Shown here: positions 12,470-22,542 of the stretch, in pieces
Numbering within the stretch: position 1 is the first letter of the stretch
How the letters are laid out: the number at the start of each line of letters is the position of its first letter
Origin: Ziziphus jujuba
Lineage: Eukaryota; Streptophyta; Magnoliopsida; Rosales; Rhamnaceae
Assembly (NCBI RefSeq): GCF_031755915.1
Contig: NC_083390.1
Span: 13,423,001-13,487,000 of the forward strand
Direction: 5' to 3'
DNA: 64,000 bases
Translations under genes and position numbers: made by a program
Notes under the pieces: model-generated
What the model was told of the DNA's origin: nothing
The model's input: the letters and a program-made list of their open reading frames with translations, nothing else
Database searches by the model: none

Positions 12470-12935
12470 TGGAGTTACAACAATATGTAGAATTGGAGGA
12501 AATGCTTCATGTGGCTATCAAGATTGAAAACAAATTCAAGAAGAGGGGTACAAGTTCATGGTTTGGAGGAGTGTTAAATAGCCGGAGATCAAATCCAAAT
12601 GTTTGGAGAAGCAATCCCACATATGACAAAAGGCCAAAACCCAAGCTTGGTGAAGAAAGTTCTACTCGGCCAAAAAGGGAAGTAAAAACCAAATCTATCC
12701 AAGCACCAGGAATTGAAGGTAAATTTAACCCTAAATGTTCTAGAACTCATGACATTGTTTGTTTTAAATATCACTTTCAAGGACATGTTGCCAATCAATG
12801 TCTGAATCGAAGAATAATTGTGCTAAAAGGCAATGGAGAGTTGGAGTCTAAAAGTGAGGAATCTAATAGAGAGGTCGAATTTGTTGATGAAGAGCAAGAA
12901 GAAGCCGAAACATTTAAAGCCTCAAAACTGAATTA
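12470..12935 (+). pseudogene. gag of G1, 3' part
   Basis: It continues the gag cut at 4432. After the repeated TSD it reads ELQQYVELEEMLHVAIKIENKFKKRG, then a proline/lysine-rich linker. A degraded CCHC knuckle at about 12759-12801 reads CFKYHFQGHVANQC, with the second cysteine replaced by tyrosine. An acidic tail ends in a stop at 12934-12936. The open frame that starts upstream in the G2 LTR is accidental. Confidence 0.85.
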
Positions 12936-13186
12936 AGCTTGGTTACAAGGAGGGTTCTAACCGTCTATAATGATGAAGACCATGTCCAAAGAGAGAACAT
13001 CTTCCATACCCAATGTGAAATCCAAGGTAAAATTTGTAGTATGATAATTGATAATGGAAGTTTTGCTAATGTAATTAGCAATTTGGTAGTTGAGAAATTA
13101 GGGTTAACAACTATTAAACATCCCGAACCATATAGATTACATAGGCTTAATGATAGCGGTGAGATGAAAGAGAACAAACAAGCCAA
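12936..13186 (+). pseudogene. Protease fragment of G1
   Basis: It contains VQRENIFHTQCEIQGKICSMIIDNGSFANVISNLVVEKLG. The catalytic triplet reads DNG instead of DSG or DTG. The frame follows the protease to NKQAK and then joins the end of RNase H at about 13184-13188 (shared AAAG). The rest of protease, the whole reverse transcriptase and most of RNase H are missing. Confidence 0.8.
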
Positions 13187-14545
13187 AGGAAGCTTAACTG
13201 ATGGCATGCTAAGTGGATTGAGTTCATTGAGACTTTCCTGATGGGTTATCCCGATGGTATGTATTATTTTCTACCTTAGATGCTAGATTGCTTGGATTTG
13301 AACAATTAAAAGAACTTTATGAGCATGATAATGACTTTGTAAAATATTTAAGAATTGTACTAAACATGGTAATAAGTTTTACATCTTTGAGGGATATTTG
13401 TTTAAGGAAAATCAACTTTGTGTGCCTAATTGTAGCATTAGGGAATTGTTAGTGAGGGAAGGTCATGGTGGTGGTTTAATGGGTCATTTTGGTGTCTTAA
13501 CAACTTTATCCTTACTGCAATAACACTTTTGTCAGTCTAATATAAAGAGAGATATGGAAAGAATTTGTGAAAGATGCTTAAAATGCTAAAAATTCATATC
13601 TAGATTGAAGCCGCACAGTTTATATGAATACATTGTCGATTCCATCCTTTCTTTGGATAGATTTGTCTATCGATTTTGTTCTTGGTTTACCTAGATCTAG
13701 GATAGGTAAGGATTCAATTTTTTTTTGTTGTGGATAGATTTTCTAAGATGACACATTTTATTTCATGTAGTAAAACTGATGATGCAACTAATGTTGCTAA
13801 TTTGTTCTTTACGAAAATTGTAAGATTACATGGAATGCCTAGGACTATTGTTTCGGATAGGAATGCTAAGTTCTTAAGTTATTTTTGGAAAACTTTGTGG
13901 GCTAAGTTAGTGACTAAACTATTATTTTCTACTAATTGTCATCTCAAACTGATGGGCAAACTGAAGTAATAAATAGAACTTTATCTACATTGTTAAGGGA
14001 ATTAATTAGTAGAAATTTATGGTTTTAATCATTGCATTCAGCTATTAAATATACTCCATTTGAAATTGTTTATGGTTTTAATCCTTCCATTCAGCTACTA
14101 AATATACTCCATTTGAAATTGTTTATGGTTTTTTAATCCTTTAACTCCATTAGATTTAACATCTTTGCCTTTAAAGTGAACGTGCTAATCTAGATGGAAA
14201 ACAAAAAGCTGATATTGTGAAGTAGATTCATGGGAAGACAAAGGCAAATATTGAGAGAATGACATAACATTATGTAAGGAATGCTAACCAAGGCTGAATT
14301 AATGTTGTTTTTTAACCTGGAGATTGCATATGGTTGTATCTATGAAAAGAGAAGTTTTCCGAACAAAGAAAGTCGAGGCTTATGCCACGTGAGGATGGAT
14401 CTTTTCAAGTTTTGGAGAGGATTAATGAAAACACTTACAAGCTTGACCTACCGGGTGAGTATACATTCAATGTTACTGATTTATCTTCTTTTGCTGTAGG
14501 TGATGATTTTGATTTGAGGACAAATAATTTTCAAAAGGAGGGGAA
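13187..14545 (+). pseudogene. RNase H end and integrase of G1
   Basis: The end of RNase H (GSLTDGMLSG, where the G3 copy has KLN*RHAKW) leads into a heavily broken integrase. Landmarks are [45 protein letters not shown], a frameshifted TDGQTE near 13955, and [23 protein letters not shown] tandem duplication of about 55 bp at 14021-14130 repeats the [12 protein letters not shown] region. The last frame (14382-14588) runs through the purine tract into the 3' LTR. Confidence 0.85.
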
Positions 14546-15670
14546 TGATGAGAATCCGCCTGTATCCGTACAACCAACAACCCGCTAGGGTGCTGATCCT
14601 TTACAAATGAAGAAAAGACCAATCATTAAAGCACAAGCACAAGCCAAGAAATTTAAGGACAACCTGATTGGCTTCATACAGGGAGTTTTCAATTCTTAAA
14701 AGGGCATGTCAATACCCAAAGATCCAAGATTTGTTTTATGCATCCCAGTGGTAGAGGCCGATATGTTGCTGTTTTAGTGCATTTGGGGACTTCGAACAGC
14801 AAAGAATGGGTTCAACACTTCTTAAAATCATTTGATATCACTAAGCGATCATGAAATCAAGTCAAGGTAAAAACAAAAGTAACTAAAGAGGCCATTTGCA
14901 CATGGAAGACATTTTTGGCCGAAGATGCATCTTTCACTGCTAAGATTGAAGTATCTTGATGATTAATCTCTTTCTCTTTTTTCAATCAAAGACAACATAT
15001 GGGAATTATAATTAATCCTATTTAGCATCCTATATGGCATATTGGATCTGATTTGGAGCTTTTACAAGCTGGAAATTGGTCAAAGATGACGTAGTAGTCA
15101 AACTAGTCAACTAGTTTCCTAATTTGAATTTGACTTTTTGTTTTGGGCAACTATCTTTTATTTTGGTTTTTATTTAATTTTTTGCTAACAAATTAACTTA
15201 GGAAAGTTGATATTTTATTATTTTAATTTTAAATTAATTAATTCCTGATTCAAAACAAAGAAATTAATTAATCTAAATTAGTTTAGGAAAGTGATGAAAT
15301 TCGGCCACATCATGTTTCCTTTACTATGGCTGGATTTACCTTTGTGTTTGAGGATTTTGTTTTGTGAATTTAGCCAATTTAAGCACTTATTTTTCAATGA
15401 GAATATAGCTTGGATATCATTCAAAATTTTATTTGTGAGAAAGAATTCTCTTTATTCTCATTGAACACCTAAAACACTTAATAGAAATCATGTGTTTTAG
15501 TTTCACTTATCAATAGGACATCCATCACCTATTATGGCGTCTTCATTATATACCAAGATTTCTAATCAAAATTTGATTAGGAATTAAGGTTTCCATTAGA
15601 ACCTAAACTTAATTATGATTCGAGCTAATATAATACGGGTTTAGGAGCAAGTCGACCTAAGTTCGTATTA
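14546..15670 (+). repeat. 3' LTR of G1
   Basis: It starts TGATGAGAATCC after the purine tract AAAAGGAGGGGAA and ends GTTCGTATTA (one change from the usual end). It is followed by TAGTC, matching TAGTT before the 5' LTR at four of five positions. Confidence 0.85.
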
Positions 15671-15981
15671 TAGTCTCCTTAGCTTCATCTTCAAAAAACT
15701 TTTATTCAACCTTAAATTTTTCAACTGTTTGGTTTGCATCATTCATGGAGACTTCCAAATGCCTTACTTATCAACTAGAGATTTGCTAGAAGCTTCCAAA
15801 TCCTTAAAACTAGTTATCTTTTCTATAAGCTCAACAATCCTCTCATCCTTCTCTTTTTAATTCAGTCTCTAACTTATCATTCTCTTTGACTTTTCCTTTG
15901 TTCTTAAAAGTGACTTTAACTAGCTTCCTCTTAATCTTTAGGCCTTCATCAATCAAATCGTTAGAAGCCTTCTATAGATCA
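15671..15981 (-). pseudogene. Copia-type gag remnant, middle part (piece 2 of 3)
   Basis: The minus strand reads a lysine/glutamate-rich coiled-coil segment (EGLKIKRKLVKVTF, VKENDKLETELK, ITSFKDLEASSKSL), typical of the region between the two zinc knuckles of a common plant Copia gag. It is bounded by G1 on the left and G3 on the right. Confidence 0.6.
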
Positions 15982-16951
15982 TGATGCAAACCCGCCCGAG
16001 CTCGCACCACCGACAACTCACTAGGGTACTGATCCGATACGGATGAAGACTGGACCGATCACTAGGGCTCAAGCTAAGAGGTTTAAGGATAACCTTGCTG
16101 CCTTTATCCAGAAAGTAATTCATTGTCAAAAGGGATTGTCCATACCTGAAAATAAAAGACCTGTTTTAAGTATCCAAGTGGTGGAGGCTGATACATCGGA
16201 CATTTTATATCGGACACCCATGTCTCGGACATCTGACCTCAGACTTCGGACATCGGACGTAACTTAGCTCAGACAGATATCAGTTAGCTCGGACAGACAT
16301 AAATTAGCTCAGACAGACATAAGTTAGCTCAGACAGACATAAGTTAGCTCGGACATCAGGCAAATATAAGTTAGCTCGGACATCAGACATAAGTCAGCTT
16401 AGTTGTTAAACTAGTCAACTCGTTTTCTGATTTACGTTTTACTTTTCTTTTTGGTTTTTTATTTATTTACTGGACAAATAAGTTTAGGAAAGTTTTTATT
16501 TTATTATTTTGTTTGTAAATTAATTAATTCCTAATTGAAAATAAGGGAATTAATTAATTAGATTAGGAAAATGAAGAATTCGGTCAAGCGAGAACTCTTC
16601 AATGTGTGGCCGGTTTTTCCTAGGGTTTTTAAGGTTTATTTTGTTTCTTTCAAATCCTATTAAAGGCTTATTTTTAATAAGAATACAACTTTGATTTGAT
16701 TAAGAAAATACTTGTGAGATTAATTATCTCTTTGTTCTTTGAGAACACCTAAAACACCATTAGAGAATTGGCTGTTTTAACTTGACTTATCAATAGGTTT
16801 TCCATCCCCTATTGTGGCGTCTACATTATACTAAGGTTTCTAACCATAGGTTGGTTAGGGGTTGAGGTCTATTCCATTAGAACTTGAACTTAATTGAGAT
16901 CTGGGCTAATATAATACGGGTTTAGGAGCAGGTCGTACTAGATTCGTATCA
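15982..16951 (+). repeat. 5' LTR of G3
   Basis: It starts TGATGCAAACCC and ends GATTCGTATCA. It includes an open frame (16043-16267) beginning MKTGPITRAQAKRFKDN, the copy of the pol C-terminus encoded in the 3' LTR. A shorter version of the 20-bp tandem array than in the 3' LTR lies at about 16262-16400. Confidence 0.93.
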
Positions 16952-16953
16952 TT

Positions 16954-16965
16954 TGGTATCAGAGC
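16954..16965 (+). promoter_or_regulatory. Primer binding site of G3 (initiator Met-tRNA type)
   Basis: TGGTATCAGAGC, two bases after the LTR. Confidence 0.92.
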
Positions 16966-18112
16966 TAAATTTTGTTCAGGTTTGATCTATCTTTATTTGT
17001 TTTATTTTTTTGTGTTATTCTGCAATTTTAGCATTAGGTTAAGGCTGCATCCATCCCATACACATTCTGCATCTTAAAAAACATTAAAAAAAACAAATTC
17101 ATTCCTAGTTGAATTAGGATTTCCTAGTTTTATCGTATTTTTATATCCTAGTTTGTTGGTTGTTTTTCATCATTGTTGTTGTTGATTTTGGTTTTTGTTG
17201 ATTTTTCTTTGCTGTTTTAGTCTAAATATTTGCATTCATATATTCAAAAAAAAAAAAAAAAAGAGTTTGCGGCAACATTTAAAAAAAAAAAACAAACACT
17301 GCATATTTGTGTTTATTTGGAGGTCACGGGTTTGGTGTTTGTTTTGGAGTTGGAATTGTAACATTGGTAATTATTCTTGCTACTGCAGTTGTTTATATTC
17401 TGTGAGTGAAAAAAAGAAAAAAAGAAGAGGTAAAGCCGAATAAAAAAAAAAAAAAAAAGAGAAAAATATTTCGGTTTGTTGGAGTTTGATCTATTTGTTG
17501 GAAATTTGTTGGAGCTGCTGGTTTTTTTGATTATTTATTCAATATTTGAGTTGCTGCGGAATTATCTTTGCTGCTGGCTAACTGGATTTTGGATGCTTGG
17601 ATTATTTGGATTAAAATTAGTTAAAGGAATTGATACAAAACTTGAATTACAAGAACAACAACCAACACTTTTCTATATTTTTGTTCTCTTTGATTCTTGT
17701 TTGTATTTGAATTTCTTTTTCTAGAATTTTATTCTTGAACTCATAATCTATTACCATCTGGTGCAGTTTTCAAAAATTACAACGTTTTCCCATTATTTTG
17801 TTTTTTCTTGTCTAGAAAGCCGAAAAATTAGGATTTGTTGGATTCTTTCGGTATTGCCTACTTTTTGCTATTGTTTTGTTGATAGGTTTAATTAAAACAT
17901 ACTTGTGATCTAATTGCTGTTTTGTGGGTGTTTTAATTATAACTTTGAGATAATTCATTGAGTGGAAAAAAGGCAAGAGTGTGAGAGCTTAAAAGAGGGT
18001 AAAAAAGGCGAAACTAGTGTGCAAACATGAGTGTCGAGACCTTGTTTGAGCGAAACACGTGAGGGAGTGAATATTGTGAGGATTTATTTTATTTTTGCAG
18101 TATTTTACTAAC
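16966..18112 (+). other. G3 untranslated leader
   Basis: Leader with homopolymer A tracts (17247-17262, 17280-17290, 17442-17458). It is homologous to the G2 leader. No conserved coding region. Confidence 0.75.
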
Positions 18113-19290
18113 ATGGCAGATTCTAGAATAAGAAGAGGAGACACGCCACTGAGAATTAATGAAGAAGAGTCCGTAGGATTTCATGGTGATCCACAAGCTA
18201 CCGGGATTGGTGAGCAAACGGAATTGAAAGCTGTTTTGGAACAATTACAGCGGGTGAGTGCTCAAGTTGAGTACATGAATCAAAGGATGGGAAGGCTAGA
18301 AGTTTCCCAAGGATTTTTGAACACAAGAAATAGGCAAGATTTCCATGAAGGTCGAGGTCGAGGACGAGGAGGCCGTGAGAAATCGAGAGAGGAATTTGAG
18401 GAGGAGAATTTCGGTGGAGACTTTGAGGAAGGTATGGACGAAACTTTTGCTGTCCAAGATAAAGCTGGCCATGGAAGATATAGGAGGGAAGATACAGATG
18501 ATGATTTGGGAAATATCAAGGTTAACATCCCACCTTTTATGGGTAAAAGTGATCTCGAAGCTTATTTGGAGTGAGAAGAAAAAATGGAGATGATTTTTTA
18601 CTACCACAACTATTCGTAATGTAAGAAGGTGAAGTTGGCAGCAATGGAGTTTGGACATTATGCACTCCAATGGTGGGAGAAAAATACCCGAAGGAGAGTT
18701 GTGATGATTTAATCTCGACATGGCGTCAAATGAAAGGAGCCATAAGGAAACGATTTGTGCCATCCCATTACCATAGGTTGTTGCATCAAAGGCTTCAATC
18801 TTTATCTCAAGGAACTAGGTCCGTGGAGGATTATTACAAAGAGATGGAGATGCTCATAATGAGGTTAAGCATGAGGGAGGATAGGAAGGCAACAATGGCG
18901 AGATTTCTTGGAGAGTTAAACCATGACATTGTCAACCAACTTGAATTACAACAATACTTAGAATTGGAGGAGATGTTGCATGTAGCAATTAAGCTTGAGA
19001 ACCAATTCAAGAGGAGGGGTGTTAGCACACGGTTTGGAGGAATTTCTAGCAGTGGAAGGACAAGTTCAAGTGGCTGGAAAAACAATTCCACCTATGAAAG
19101 CAAGCTGAAGCCAAAACTTGGTGAAGAAACTACCAACCGGCCGACAAGAGAATTTAAAACCTAATCTGCCCAAGCCATTAAAGGTGAGGTAAAATCTGAA
19201 CCTAAACCTCAAAAGTCAAGAGAATTTATTTTGTTTCAAGTGCCAAGGAAGAGGACATATAGCCAGCCAATGCCCGAATATAAGGATAAT
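18113..19290 (+). pseudogene. gag of G3
   Basis: ATG at 18113 begins MADSRIRRGDTPLRINEEES. The order follows G2: coiled segment, RG-rich patch, acidic stretch, capsid domain, CCHC knuckle (about 19232-19273, CFKCQGRGHIASQCP with all four ligands present). The tryptophan of AYLEW is TGA at 18572-18574. A stop lies at 19162-19164, and an extra T near 19229 shifts the frame before the knuckle. Confidence 0.9.
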
Positions 19291-20416
19291 GGTAATTAAG
19301 GGTAATGGAAGGGTGGAATCCGAAAGTGAGGCTAGTGAGGCTGAAATCAAACAAGAAGATGAAGGACTTGATGATGAGGCCGAACCATTAAACACATCAA
19401 ATGTTGAGCTAAATTTGGTCTCAAGGAGGGTACTTGTTGTTTACAAGGATGAAGAACAAATTCAACGAGAGAACATCTTCCACACTCGTTGTGAAATACA
19501 AGGTAAAATTTGTAGCATGATTGTAGATAGTGGGAGTTGTACCAATGTAATAAGTAACCTTGTAGTTGATAAACTGGGCTTAAAAACAATAAAACATCCT
19601 GAACCATATAGATTACAATGGCTTAATGATAGTGGTGAGATGAAAGTAAACAAACAAGCCAAAGTAAAATTTAATATAGGTAGATATGAGGATGTAGTTT
19701 TATGTGATATTGTACCCATGATTGCTGGACATATACTATTAGGTAGGCCATGGCAAATTGATAAAGATGCTACTCATTTTGGTCGAGAAAATAGAATTAT
19801 TTTCAGGTTTAAAGGGAAGAAGGTCAAGCTGGAACCATTATCTCCTAAAGAGGTTTACAAAGACCAATTACGAATGCAACAATGGCACCAATGGCTTCAC
19901 CATCCTTTCAAGAAGGTAAGAATGAGGTTGCTGATCAAGGTAAGGTTTCTAAGACTCATATTGAGTGGAAAGATCAAGGAAAAACCAAAGGAGAGGGGAA
20001 AGAAAGTGGCAAACTCAAGAGCTTGGAGAAGGAAGAGAAATCTGAAGGTTTGCGCCAATCCAAAGGGAAAAAAGAAAAAGAAAGAAAAGAAAGGTTAAGT
20101 AGCAACTTTTATTTGAGTTTAGGAGATATTAATAAGGTTATTGAGTGTAAGAAACCTTTGCTGGTCATGATTGATAAAGAAAGTTATTTTAATGATCAAA
20201 CTAACTTTGAAGAACTTGAATTGCCAAGTTTAATGATTTCTCTTTTGAAGGAATTTGGAGATGCCTTCCCAAATGAGATTCCAAGTGGAGTACCACCTAT
20301 TCGAGGGATAGAACATCAAATTGACTTTGTTCGGGGGGCTGCCATACCAAATAGACCAGCTTATAAGAGCAATCCCAAAGAAACAAAGGAGCTGTAAAAA
20401 AAGGTAAGTGATTTAC
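19291..20416 (+). pseudogene. Protease and linker of G3
   Basis: The open frame 19289-20098 has an acidic gag tail, VQRENIFHTRC-like IQRENIFHTRCEIQGK, the active site MIVDSGSCTNVIS (DSG at 19526-19534) and HILLGRPWQIDKD. The frame then shifts, and a second frame (19882-20397) continues the charged linker and SNFYLSLGDINKVIECKKPLL up to NPKETKEL. It stops exactly where the reverse transcriptase would start. Confidence 0.88.
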
Positions 20417-20548
20417 TCTACATTATACCAAGGTTTCTAACCACAGGTTGGTTAGGGGTTGAGGTCCATTCCATTAGAACTTGAACTTAATTAAGATCTG
20501 GGCTAATATACTACGGGTTTAGGAGCAGGTCGTCCTAGGTTCGTATCA
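20417..20548 (+). repeat. LTR-end fragment replacing the RT core of G3
   Basis: This 132-bp stretch matches the last part of an F1 LTR (from TCTACATTATACCAAGG to the exact terminus GTTCGTATCA). Left of it is the start of the RT region; right of it pol resumes at the KDFSTIAAP segment beyond the RT. The right edge is the precise LTR terminus. The left edge is inside the LTR. Confidence 0.9.
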
Positions 20549-21165
20549 CAAGGATTTTAGTACCATAGCAGCACCATTGAATGAAGTTGTCAAGAAGAAT
20601 GTTGGTTTCAAATGGGGGGAAGTACAAGAAAAATCTTTTAATTTGTTGAAAGAAAAATTGCATAATGCACCTTTGTTAGTTTTGCCAAATTTTTCTAAGA
20701 CTTTTGAAATTGAGTGTGATGCTTTGGGTGTAGGTATTGGAGCTGTCTTAATGCGAGAAGGAAGACCCATAGCCTACTTTAGTGAAAAATTAAATGGAGC
20801 TGCCCTAAACTACCCGACTTATGATAAGGAGATATATGCTTTGGTGAAGGCTTTGGAGACGTGGCAGCATTATTTCATGCCAAAGGAGTTTGTGATTCAT
20901 ACGGATCATGAATCTTTGAAGCATATCAAGGGTCAAGGAAAGCTTAACTGAAGGCATGCCAAGTGGATTGAATTTATTGAAACCTTTCCATATGTGATCC
21001 GCTACAAAAAAGGTAAGGAAAATGTGGTTGCCGATGCATTATCCCGAAGGTATGTACTCTTTTCTACCTTAGATGCTAGATTGCTTGGATTTGAACAATT
21101 GAAAGAACTTTATGATCATGATAGTGACTTTGGAGAAATTTTTAAAACCTGTTTGAAACATGGAT
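20549..21165 (+). pseudogene. RT connection and RNase H of G3
   Basis: It reads [79 protein letters not shown], then a TGA stop (20949-20951), then [20 protein letters not shown]. The landmarks match G2. The stop sits where G2 has CAA and G1 also has TGA. Confidence 0.9.
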
Positions 21166-22542
21166 TTAATAAATTTTACATATTTGAGGATTATATGTTT
21201 AAGGAAAACAAACTTTGTGTGCCTAATTGTAGTATTAGGGAATTATTGGTTCGGGAAGGACATGGGGGTGGTTTAATGGGTCATTTTGGTGTTTTAAAAA
21301 TTTTATCCTTGCTACAAGAACATTTTTATTGGCCTAACATGAGGAGAGATGTTGAGAGAATTTGTGAAAGACTTTTGAAGTGCCGAAAAACAAAATCAAC
21401 ATTGAAGCCGCATGGATTGTATAAGCCTTTGCCAATTCCTACCTATCCTTAGGTAGATTTGTCTATGGATTTTATTCTTGGATTGCCTAGGTCAAGGATA
21501 GGTAAGGATTCAATATTTGTTGTAGTGGATAGGTTTTCTAAGATGGCACATTTTATTGCATGTAACAAAACTGATGATGCATCCAATATTGCTAATTTAT
21601 TTTTCAAGGAAATTGTGAGATTGCATGGAATGTCAAGAACTATTGTTTCGGATAGGGATGCTAAGTTCTTAAGCTATTTTTGGAAAAGTTTGTGGGCTAA
21701 ATTAGGTACTAAGCTTTTATTTTCAACTACTTGCCATCCACAAACTGATGGACAAACTGAAGTAGTAAATAGAACCTTGTCTGCATTGTTGAGAGCATTA
21801 ATTAGTAGAAATTTAAGAACTTGGAAAGAATGTTCGCCACATGTTGAATTTGCATATAATAGGTCTTTACATTCAGTAACTAAATTTACTCCATTTGAAA
21901 TTGTTTATGGTTTTAATCCTTTGACTCCATTAGATTTAACACCTTTACCTTTAAGTGAGCATGCTAATCTAGATGGAAAACAAAAAACTGATTTTTTTAA
22001 AGCAGATTCATGAGAAGACACGAGCAAATATTGAGAGGAGGACCGAGCAATATGTAAAGTTGGCTAATCAAGGTCGAAAATCAATGGTGTTTGAACCAGG
22101 AGATTGGGTGTGGCTGCATTTAAGGAAAGAAAGGTTTCCTGAACAAAGGAAATCCAAACTCATGCCGAGGGGCGATGGACCTTTTCAAGTTTTGGAGAGG
22201 ATAAACGACAATGCCTACAAACTTGATTTACCGGGTGAGTATAGTGTTAGTGCCACCTTTAATGTTGCTGATTTATCTTCTTTTGCTGCAGGTGATGACT
22301 TCGATTTGAGAATAAATCCTTTTCAAGAGGAGGGGAATGATGCGAACCCGCCCGAGCTCGCACCACCGACAACTCACTGGGGTACTAATCCGATACGGAT
22401 GAAGACTGGACCGATCACTAGGGCTCAAGCTAAGAGGTTTAAGGACAACCTTGCTGCCTTTATCCAGAAAGTAATTCATTCTCAAAAGGGCTTGTCCATA
22501 CCTGAAGATAAAAGACCTGTTTTAAGTATCCAAGTGGTGTAG
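21166..22542 (+). pseudogene. Integrase of G3 with LTR-encoded tail
   Basis: The zinc region has [13 protein letters not shown] and CERLLKC (first cysteine kept, spacing altered). The core has [20 protein letters not shown] and [15 protein letters not shown]; the tail has [15 protein letters not shown]. The tryptophan after IPTYP is TAG (21450-21452). A frame change near 21985 joins the last frame (21973-22542). That frame stays open through FNVADLSSFAAGDDF, the purine tract and about 205 bp of the 3' LTR, adding GPITRAQAKRFKDNLAAFIQ and ending at TAG 22540-22542, where the 5' LTR copy has GAG. Confidence 0.9.
22325..22337 (+). promoter_or_regulatory. Polypurine tract of G3
   Basis: AAGAGGAGGGGAA directly before the 3' LTR. 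It also lies within the open pol frame (EEGND). Confidence 0.88.

Larger units (their letters stand above)
1410..15670 (+). mobile_element. G1: Ty3/gypsy element, family F1, interrupted by G2
   Basis: Two LTRs (1410-2522 and 14546-15670) begin TGAT and end GTAT(C/T)A. They are flanked by TAGTT (1405-1409) and TAGTC (15671-15675), a 5-bp target duplication with one mismatch. A Met-tRNA primer site follows the 5' LTR and a purine tract precedes the 3' LTR. The coding order is gag, protease, then directly the end of RNase H and integrase. The reverse transcriptase core is absent because of a junction at about 13186. G2 interrupts gag at 4433-12469. Stops and frameshifts run throughout. This is the oldest of the F1 copies by nesting order and by the visible divergence of its two LTRs. 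Confidence 0.85.

Noticed and set aside
12328..12936. Single 202-codon gene
   Set aside because: The first part is G2 LTR and the rest is G1 gag; the join is the insertion boundary.
20417..20548. Independent nested solo LTR
   Set aside because: Only the last 132 bp of an LTR are present, without a target duplication, and pol sequence is missing across it.
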